Under the pieces are notes generated by a model. The model had not been told where the DNA came from, searched no databases, and saw only the letters and a list, made by a program, of their open reading frames with translations. A stretch of 64,000 bases of DNA from assembly GCA_024195265.1 (NCBI GenBank), contig JAJLRJ010000005.1, positions 21,848,355 to 21,912,354 of the forward strand, written 5' to 3'. Position 1 is the stretch's first letter. Each line of letters opens with the position of its first letter. Source of the DNA: Dendrophyllia cribrosa. Its lineage: Eukaryota; Cnidaria; Anthozoa; Scleractinia; Dendrophylliidae. Below, piece after piece: positions 56,320-64,000 of this stretch. A program made the position numbers and the translations under genes.

Positions 56320-57525
56320 TTACTCATGAGTGGGGGTGGGGGCGCTTATTTAATTATTCAATTACATAACATTTAAGCGTAAACAACAACATAACTTGAG
56401 TGTTAAAATACAAAGTTGTTTATATGGTAGCTCACAAACTGAAACATGCACTAACTGGCAAATCTGTTCGTAATTGTATAATCATGGTAGTTAACTGGAG
56501 TTCGGCGAACGTAACGTGTTAGGTATCAATTTTGATTTCATTCTCATCCTCATCCATGTGAATGATCTGAAAATCCTCAGCGGCATCCTCTTCGTCGGAC
56601 TGCGTTAGTCCCTCAAAAGGATCCTCTCCTCTCTTAAGAACTAATCTGTGTAAGCCATTTAGCTGGTCTAAGCCTGCTGCGTAAGGCCAGGTTGGTTGGG
56701 TTTGAGGCAACCAAATTGAGGGCCCCACTGAAAACCGCCCTGACAAGTTGGGTTCCTTCATTAAATGTTGGATCAGGGCGAGAGTGTCTTTTGCACTGTT
56801 GAGATCAGCATTACTTTGCCTAAGAGGTTCACGAGTTTCTAGGAGAGTCAATTTAGAATTGTTTGACATTGACTTTGATATCGAAAAAGGACATGCAAAT
56901 ATTCATTAATAAGGCATTGAGAACACTATTTCTATTTTTTTTTTTTCTGATTTTTTATTTCTCTTGTAATTTTCTTTTGTAATTTTTGGTGATTTTTCTT
57001 AGTAAGATGAGGTTTTGTTGCATTCATAAGTTAACATTACCAGACATAAGTTACTTTAGGGTATCCAGGACCTAGGTTGCCAAGGATTTACAGTGTTGCA
57101 GTCGCAGTCGCAGTGTTGCAATTTTAAAGTTTAAAATTACGATTATTATTATTATTTTTTATGACAATTTTAACACCATTTTCAAATGTACATATCTTAT
57201 CGTATTTAGAATTTTTAATGTATTGTAAATAGTAATTTCAATTGTTAAATGATAATAAAGTGGTTGTGTTTATTATTATTATTATTATTATTATTATTTA
57301 TTATTATTATTATAAGCTGATCTTCACTGCCATCCGTTTTGGCGGTCAATGCGCAGTCAGTGCTTGAATGATGTAGTGTACAATAATACCTATGATTGTA
57401 AAAAAATGCCGCACGAATATTATACATGATCAACGCTTACTTGAGAAGGGGTGCTAATTTCAACATTTGGCTGATACAAGAGGCACTTATTCGAGGGGGG
57501 GGGGGTAATTCGAGGATTTACAGTA
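55799..57525. mobile_element. TA-flanked element with GTAAATCCTxGAATTA ends (about 1.7 kb)
   Basis: CGTAAATCCTGGAATTA pairs with TAATTCGAGGATTTACAG, with TA on both sides, as in mariner/pogo-type insertions. The interior includes a poly-G run (56282-56316), an (ATT)n tract (57270-57310) and one ORF. Confidence 0.6.
56519..56869 (-). CDS. Acidic small ORF within the TA-flanked element
   Basis: A 116-residue frame starting MSNNSKLTLLETREPLRQSN, with a Trp/Pro-rich centre and an Asp/Glu-rich end (SDEEDAAEDF, DEDENEIKIDT). A TTGACTCTCCTAG acceptor-like site lies at codons 8-12, so it may be the last exon of a transposase. Acidic C-termini are common in pogo/Tigger transposases, but no domain was recognised. 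Confidence 0.4.
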   Translation of the reverse strand: MSNNSKLTLLETREPLRQSNADLNSAKDTLALIQHLMKEPNLSGRFSVGPSIWLPQTQPTWPYAAGLDQLNGLHRLVLKRGEDPFEGLTQSDEEDAAEDFQIIHMDEDENEIKIDT

Positions 57526-57529
57526 CACT

Positions 57530-58960
57530 AATGTACATGAGAATATCCCCCGGGAGTTTTGCATCGTTAATCCTCGGACGTACTCGCAAGCAACCGTTTT
57601 ATTTCGTGTATCGTCGAAAATTAAATACGCAAAACTGAATAAATCTACAAAACGAAAATGCAAAAGTGACACTTTTGCCATAAGCCTTTTCAAGCAAAAT
57701 GCTGCATCATTGGTGTTGGTGACAAACATGGCGGAAGGTTAAAATAATAGACTGAATTCTAAGTTGAAGTTTAGTCCACTGCTTTCGTTTCCGAAACTTC
57801 CCCTTGGAAAGGAAATTTTCGATATTGTTTTAAAGTTGTACTGCATTCAAGAAAGACATGTCATATAATAAAAGTATAGCTGGATTTTTGAAAACCATAC
57901 CGTCTGCCCTGATGAAGTGTCTTGGGGTGCGCACTCTCTTTTTTGTCTAAAAGTCCGTAATATAAAACAAAAGACTGTTGCTAGTCTTTTCGTCTCTTCC
58001 ACTCGCCCTCTTTCTCTTTTGTTTCTCTTTTGTGCGATTTTAAGGCTGATCGTGATTATAAAACCCTTGTTTAAGCGTAGTTGTACGTAGTGAAATTCGT
58101 AATTTTCATCTACCATGTTACAAGTTCACTGTATTATTTTTTTCAGGGACTCCGTATTAAGTGGCGGAGTGAATAAGGGGCGCGGAATGAAGATCATTTT
58201 CATGTTAGAGATCGAAATCAGATTTGTGATCTCAGATCGTATGGATATTTCACTACCAAAGAAACAAAAATTCCGAAAACGGATCAATGTACAGTGAAAA
58301 ACTGAATCGTTGGTAAGCGCTTAGAGTGATTTTATATAGACCGTGAAACAGTATCTAGTAATTAATCAAAATTATCCAAAATTAATAAAAACTTAACAAA
58401 AGAAAACAATGGAATTGGTGTCTAATAGTGCCTACTAGCTTAGCAACTATTTCACGGCTTATAGAAAATCACTCTATGCTTTCTCGAAACTGAAAATCTC
58501 TCTACACGATTCGGAGATTTCAAACTTTCGAGAGATGTAATTTCCCCCCTCGGATGAACCTTATGAAAAATGGTAAACCCTCTTGGCTTCATTTTAGAAT
58601 AAAATTATTTTAAATTTTTAAATCGCACGCCATTTTTGTATCAGGTTACTTTATAAATGAAGATGTGGTGGTAAGTTTCAGACGAGATCAGTACCAGAGT
58701 CTACTGTATACATATCGCTTTTATTCCATTAGATCCTATATGTCGAATAGATTTATTAATTATACCTATACAAATTACGTACCGATAAAATCGAAACTTC
58801 AACATATCTCCGGGCATTTGAACATTTGGGCGTTTTTTTAAATTAAAATTATCTTTTTCCCGTGCCAAAACAGGTGCTCAAATGCCCCATATAGTTATAT
58901 TAAGCAATGCCCCTCCCCCCTGTTATATTAGGCTTTTTACAATAACTAAAGTTATTCTCG
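57530..58960. other. Non-coding, unassigned
   Basis: A CCGCCATG context at 57726 on the minus strand opens MFVTNTNDAAFCLKRLMAK, which could be a first exon, but no partner exon was identified. The rest is AT-rich. Confidence 0.3.
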
Positions 58961-59216
58961 CATGCTGATTGGTCAATTTTTATCATCAATAAGAGTACGG
59001 ACACATAAAATGTTAATTTATGCAAGATGTCATCCTGTCAATTTTTTAGCCAATGAAATTTCTTTATTGCTATTAGTTAGCCAACGAGAAAGCGAGAAAA
59101 CTTATTGACAATGATTGCGTCAATTTGAATAAAACTCAGCCATTTTTATGTTTATCTTGCGTTCACTCTTCATTTCATCCGGTTTTTTACGATTTCGGCG
59201 TTTTTGTTATTGTAAA

Positions 59217-59329
59217 AAACAAATTGACGTCAGTTTTTTATGCGTCTGTCCTCTTATTGATGATAAAATTCGTCATAACATTGTCAAGGTGCTGTGGACA
59301 GACGCATAAAAAACTGACGTCAATTTGTT
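59217..59329. repeat. Palindrome with 34-bp arms
   Basis: AACAAATTGACGTCAGTTTT runs to GTCTGTCC on one side, with the exact inverse on the other. The centre is a TCTTATTGATGATAAAATTC spacer of about 45 bp. Confidence 0.8.
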
Positions 59330-59389
59330 AAATATTAGGCAATTCCCCTGTTGTTTCTTTCAAAACCGTACTGTTGTTTCTACAGTCGA

Positions 59390-59756
59390 GCTTCCATGTG
59401 CGACCACCTCTCCTAAGCGACCACTTTTCCAAAATACCAAATTTCTTCCAGTCAAATCACTATAGTCCAAACCTCTCATAAGCGACCAACTCTCGTAAGC
59501 GAACGCGATCGATCGACTTTCAACACTGTTGATTTGAAAATGTTTCTATTGTTTTTTTTTTTTTTAAGCGACCATTCGTCCATATTTCGACATCGCTGCA
59601 GACGCAAATAGAATCATATGAATGCGTCACAATACACTGACAATACGAGACAATATTTTTCGCTGATAGGTGTTTTGTACATTGAAATCATTTCAGGTTC
59701 ATTCTGTATGGGAGTTAAGGCCCCCTGTGGACTGACCTCTTGTAAGCGACCACCTC
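59390..59756. repeat. GCGACCACCTC repeat, left part
   Basis: Multiple TAAGCGACCA(C/A) motifs. The repeat resumes at 60757 (GTGAGCGACCATCTT) after the inserted MITE. Confidence 0.55.
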
Positions 59757-60747
59757 GGTTGTGCCTAAATCATACCGTCCAGAAGGACGTCGGACACCTT
59801 ATTGAGACTTATATAACGTAATGTCGACACAGAATTTTATTTTCAATAAAATTTTAGGTGTAAATAAGAAAATCTAAAATCCCCATTTAGGAATGAACCT
59901 GTGACCTCAGCTAGGCTTAGGCTTACATTGCCTACCGTACCACTGTATCACCTAGCTTCTCGAGTTGCTCAGTCCTAAATTTAACTATATAAACTGCTAC
60001 CTCTAACCGGCACCGCGGCAGAACGTTTGCGCATGCGTAAACTTCAAGCACTCCCGGTCCGTTAAACTACCAGTCAAGATCGATGCGAACAGCATAAAAC
60101 AACACTTCTGCATGAACCAACAGACCTAGATTTTCTAGATGCAATGATGAAAGGACCACAACCGAAGAAAATTATGGTACGTACACGATCGGTTCTTGCA
60201 TAAATACATTTCGAGATGGAGTGAAGACTTGTTTTTTGTGAAAAAATGCGATGCAAAAATTATTTGTTCATATTTCGTTGTTGGTGCAAACACCAAACCC
60301 CTTGGTGCAAACGCTTGAAACTTGAACGATGAAAAAACTTTTCAACGAAACAAACTTTTTCTCTACCTTTGTTTTATAACTCTTACTTTTTGTTTTCAAA
60401 CTTCGCGGTACGGGAGTTTTATGTTGTTTATGTTGTAGTTCATTTTTTATTTCAGGTAACTTTTGTTTTTCCTTTGTTTCAAATTCATTAGCATATATTA
60501 CCATACCCAAAAACAATGGAAAAATAAAAATTACCTGAGATAAAAAAATTAACTACAACATTTACATGGGATTACAGTATGTCACCGGAAATGCGTAATT
60601 CACCGGATGCTCAGTTTTCTACTCATGCGCAGTGCGTTCTTCCGCGGTGCCCCTCTAACCCCAACTGAAGGCTAACCAGTTACTCCGTTATATAAGTCTC
60701 AATAAGGTGTCCGACGTCCTTCTGGATGGCGTGATTTGGGCTTGACC
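59757..60747. mobile_element. GGTT-type MITE with tRNA-like core, copy 3 (interrupted)
   Basis: GGTTGTGCCTAAATCATACC / GGCGTGATTTGGGCTTGACC ends are flanked by a perfect 9-bp duplication GACCACCTC (59748, 60748). It carries a further insertion at 60009-60651. Confidence 0.85.
60009..60651. mobile_element. GGCACCGCGG element nested in copy 3 (643 bp)
   Basis: GGCACCGCGGCAGAACG / CGTTCTTCCGCGGTGCC ends are flanked by a perfect 9-bp duplication CCTCTAACC (60000, 60652). GCGCATGCG motifs lie near both ends. No ORF of note. Confidence 0.85.
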
Positions 60748-60832
60748 GACCACCTCCCGTGAGCGACCATCTTGACTTTGCTTTTTGGGTAGACGCTTAC
60801 GGTACGTTCAACTTTAGTGAGTGTTTTATAAT

Positions 60833-61202
60833 GGGACATACCATTTTTTATCCGCCACCCCCCCTCCCATGGAAGGCATAATTAGTAAGGTCTGAAACGA
60901 CCCTGTCGGAATCTTGAATTAGTCCATTGTGAGGGACTGTTGGAATCGCTAGGTTCAGCCTATAGGGGGTGTCGGAATCACTATTTTAGTCTACGTGAGG
61001 TGTAGGAAATTATATATAATGACTGTGCTTAAGCTATGACGCCACAAAAATCAATTTTCTCAAATTATCAGGTCCGGTCGGAATCATGCCTTCCGTAGAG
61101 AGAGGAGAGAGGGGGTGTCGGAATCGGCTTTTGACGGCAAAAAAGATCCTGTCGGAATCGTGCCTTCCATAGGGGTGGTGCGGATAAAAAATGGAATGTC
61201 CC
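60833..61202. mobile_element. MITE with GGGACAT..CCATTTTTTATCCGC ends
   Basis: GGGACATACCATTTTTTATC pairs with GATAAAAAATGGAATGTCCC. CTGTCGGAATC recurs inside six or more times. Confidence 0.7.
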
Positions 61203-61353
61203 AATTTTTAGAACGGCTTGTTTATTTAACAGCAATTAACCGCTCGGGCTCCGTTATGACAAGAAAAGGACTGAGTTGAATCTTTGGTTAAATTTTACGC
61301 TCATGTTATTGAGCTTTACAGGAGCCTACAAAAAAACACCCTTTGACCAAATA

Positions 61354-61466
61354 GACAATATTCGTATTCACGGTATTGAACTGGAACTAGCATGTCAAAA
61401 GATTCTCCCGCATGAGCCTCGACTGCACGCTAGTTCCAGTTCAATACCGTGAATACGAATATTGTC
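61354..61466. repeat. Palindrome with 38-bp arms
   Basis: GACAATATTCGTATTCACGG...CTGGAACTAGC pairs perfectly with its inverse around a 37-bp centre. Confidence 0.8.
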
Positions 61467-61754
61467 TGTTCCACCTACCTTTACTTCTCCCATTCAGTTT
61501 CAAATTCTTATATCTAAAAACAACTGCTGAGGACAAATTCCTGCCCCTCCACGAGAAACAGTACCTAATCAAATCCGTGGGGTTAATTGCTCAAAGGGGG
61601 TGGGGGATGCTGAAGTTCCAGTTTGAACGGTTTAATTACACTTAGTGTGATTAATCAATGTTGGACTCGATGTAAGTTAATCAAATATCCTTGCCTATAT
61701 CCACACAGAAAAACTATATATTTTAAAAAGTAATCATGAAAATGTATCTATTTG

Positions 61755-62060
61755 CTAGTTCATTTGTATTCTTTTAGCAGCTTCTTTATTAACTTTAATT
61801 TTAATGTAAGCACGACATTTTTTACTCTGCTGTAACTGACCTGGTTTTGTATGTAACAAATTTTCAGAATTAAAAAAAAAAATAGGAAATACAACGTTAA
61901 AATTATCTTCGAAATAACTTCCATTCTCTTTTGATCGCGGGATTAATGCATCCTTAGGAGAGCTTGGATTATCGCCGGCACTCGTCAGGTGTTCGATCGG
62001 AGGTATATCACTGGAAGATATCGAGTAATCTTCGACATCTTTCCAGTTTTTAAACGTTTC
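61755..62060 (-). CDS. Possible internal exon or ORF of unknown type
   Basis: After a TTGTTTCCTTTTAG acceptor the frame reads VSETFKNWKDVEDYSISSSD onward, with Ser/Asp-rich text, and ends KKCRAYIKIKVNKEAAKRIQ at a stop. The F-x-x-W start and basic end recall the N-terminal FAR1-like part of some MULE proteins, but this is weak. Confidence 0.3.
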   Translation of the reverse strand, partial: ETFKNWKDVEDYSISSSDIPPIEHLTSAGDNPSSPKDALIPRSKENGSYFEDNFNVVFPIFFFNSENLLHTKPGQLQQSKKCRAYIKIKVNKEAAKRIQMN

Positions 62061-62385
62061 GCTCACCTAAAAGGAAACAACTTAACAAATTAGTGTCGGA
62101 TTTAGGCTCCCTCTTATATGTGTTCATAAGAAGGATGGAAGAGGTAGGAAGGTGGAGAAGAGAAAATGAGGGGCCCGAAGTGAAATATATGTATTTTTAA
62201 AGAAACCTTTCGGCTTTTCGGACTTTATTAATTTTCTTTGGACAAAAAGGAGGGGATCTTGACCCCCTGCCGAACCCTCTTACTGCGCCATAGCTGAACG
62301 GTCAAAGCCGGCTCGTAAGCGATCACCATGGGGATTTCGAAAACATGGTAGAAACTCAAGGTGGTCGTTAACGAGAGCTTACAAT

Positions 62386-62514
62386 TAAGTAATGATCCGC
62401 ATAAGAAGGATAGCGCCAACGGCAAAGGAATGTCAAACACGATGGAATGTCAAGAATTTTCATTGTTAAAACTAGTAATCTCATTGGTCTAGACTCAAAA
62501 ACCGCTAAAAAGAT
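62386..62514. repeat. Direct repeat A (copy 1)
   Basis: AAGTAATGATCCGCATAAGA through CTCAAAAACCGCTAAAAAG, repeated at 63201. Confidence 0.75.
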
Positions 62515-62519
62515 AAGGT

Positions 62520-63200
62520 TCAAGGTGCATTTTGTCTGATTTTTTTAAGGTTTCAAGTAATTTGAGACCCAATCGCACAACATACAATTTTTAAAAGAAA
62601 TTGTATTTGGGGAACTTCATCAAAGAAGCAAAATTATTAGCTATTGTCTTCTGCTATTCTGATTGGTTAAGCACGAACATTTCCTAAAATTTATTTGACG
62701 CAAATGGATTTTCTTTATTTTTATAATGAAATATAATTATTAACCATCAGGTCCTCCTCTATTCTTGAAATCAAAGATATTCTATGTGGGAAAGAGCCAA
62801 TGCCGCAGAACAATGAAGTTTGCTATCGTTCTTATGTGGAACAATACTTAAAGAGTTATTACTGATAGGTTCCAGTAAACGGAGTTTCATGAGGCCGGTT
62901 GCTGATAATGCGAGGCCAGCTGGTATCTGACGAGAATGGTCGCAAGAAGAACAAACACTGTATACATATGTCGCTATTTATTTTCCAGCATCAGTTTTTA
63001 TTCTAGTAAAAAACAGGCAGAACGAGTGCAAATATTACACCATATATGTATGGCATTTAATTCATGTTAACGTTTATCTAGTTCATCCTCTTTTGCGTTT
63101 ATATAGTAACCACCGGACAGAAATGTTTGTGATAAACTGAGTAACTCATCAAGAAATTCAAAGGAGAGCTTCGCGTTTCAAAAGAGAGTTTAATAAATTT
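62520..63200. other. Spacer between direct repeats
   Basis: No coding or structural feature recognised. Confidence 0.35.
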
Positions 63201-63324
63201 AAGTAATGATCCGCATAAGAAGGATAGTGCTAAACGGCAATGCACGATGGAATGTCAACTATTTTCATTGTTACAAAGTTCTAGTGATCTCATTGGCCTA
63301 GACTCAAAAACCGCTAAAAAGTTG
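63201..63324. repeat. Direct repeat A (copy 2)
   Basis: About 90% alike to 62386-62514. It immediately precedes the reverse-transcriptase remnant. Confidence 0.75.
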
Positions 63325-63329
63325 CAGAG

Positions 63330-64000
63330 AGATTAATTCACACACAACTCACAACTTTTTTAAAGCAATGTAAACTTTTAACAGACTCTCAATCTGGCTT
63401 CCGCTCTGCATATTCAACACGCACAGCTCTACTTTTCGCTACAGATGTTTGGCTTAAAAATATGGACAATGACTCTTTAAATGAAAATGTATTTGTTGTC
63501 TTAAAAAAAGCCTTTGATACCGTAGACCACGATATTTTATTGCGAAAATTAAGTTGTTGCGGTGTTAAGGGTGGAGCTTTGCGTTTATTTACATCATACC
63601 TAAATCACAGGAGCCAGAAGACTTATGTGAACGGCGTTTTATCTAGCGAAGAACAAGTTACCTGTGGTATGCCCCAAGGGTCAATACTAGGTCCCTTGTT
63701 GTTCATAATCTATATTAATGATTTTATAAGATGTTTGAATTACTCGATATGCCTGGGATGTTTGCTGATGATACATATATAACAGCGGCAAGCAGAGACA
63801 TCCAGGATGTCGAGGAAATTTTAAATGAAGACTTAGCTGCTGTAAATAACGGTTGAGAACAAATAAACTGAGCTGTAATTCTACTGGGAAAAAAAACCAG
63901 TTACATGACAATAGGATCCAGACAAAACCTAGCAGAAGCAAATAGTATGGACTTACTCATGAACAACGAAGCAATAGAGCAAAAAGAATGCACTAAACTT
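63330..64000 (+). pseudogene. Non-LTR reverse transcriptase, decayed, runs off window
   Basis: The frame RLIHTQLTTFLKQC leads to SQSGFRSAYSTRTALL and motif A VVLKKAFDTVDHDILL, where the catalytic Asp is replaced by Val. Motif B is CGMPQGSILGPLLFI. A frameshift near 63755 precedes the FADD motif and a TGA follows near 63855. It belongs to the same broad group as the copy at 38961 but is a different family. Confidence 0.85.

Noticed and set aside
1..64000. CRISPR arrays, bacterial operons, LTR retrotransposons, plasmid origins
   Set aside because: No regular spacer-repeat array, ribosome-binding-site-linked genes or paired long terminal repeats were seen; the window is eukaryotic.

Overview
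This window is nuclear DNA from an animal. Genes have many small exons with GT-AG introns, there are no bacterial-style operons, and most of the sequence is mobile-element debris. The gene and repeat content points to an anthozoan cnidarian, most likely a hexacoral such as a stony coral: a CCDC158-like coiled-coil gene, a clan 2 microsomal P450, Crypton (DUF3504) pieces, hAT and 9-bp-duplication DNA transposons, and non-LTR retrotransposons with TTACA tails. The species is an inference; no ribosomal or mitochondrial marker is present.

Left half (about 0.7-32.3 kb). One large minus-strand gene fills this part. I can assemble 20 exons in phase, from a first ATG at 32304 down to an exon ending near 746 or 699. 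The product has about 1,370-1,380 residues and matches the order and local motifs of vertebrate CCDC158. Its introns hold a complete 4.53-kb hAT transposon (4580-9113) with a spliced, once-frameshifted transposase gene, a truncated retrotransposon, and MITE families with TTAA, TA or 9-bp target duplications. A small tandem array copies the 3' end of one exon together with its 5' splice site.

Middle (32.3-44.4 kb). A three-exon plus-strand cytochrome P450 (509 aa, 34477-44414) has a 7.7-kb first intron. That intron contains a large fold-back built on a 43-bp minisatellite, two non-LTR reverse-transcriptase copies, a 1-kb element with a 9-bp duplication, and a piece of a Crypton-like gene.

Right part (44.4-64 kb). 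There is a Crypton-like recombinase exon split by a 149-bp MITE. Next comes a three-deep nest of DNA transposons (45728-52997 > 46596-52465 > 46864-51420), each level framed by inverted repeats and a target duplication. The two outer levels carry remnants of a RecQ/superfamily-2 helicase gene. The innermost carries an intact two-exon gene with a DNA-polymerase-lambda/TdT-like BRCT domain followed by a possible HIRAN-like domain. Further right are the last exon of an unidentified minus-strand gene (53252-53323), a TA-flanked element with a small acidic ORF, more MITEs, several long palindromes, and a decayed reverse transcriptase running off the right end.

The two host genes (CCDC158-like and P450) have no evident functional link. 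The rest is a layered record of transposition. The observations most worth following are the nested elements, the BRCT gene inside a transposon, and the helicase-bearing elements with TAGNCT termini and 9-bp duplications.
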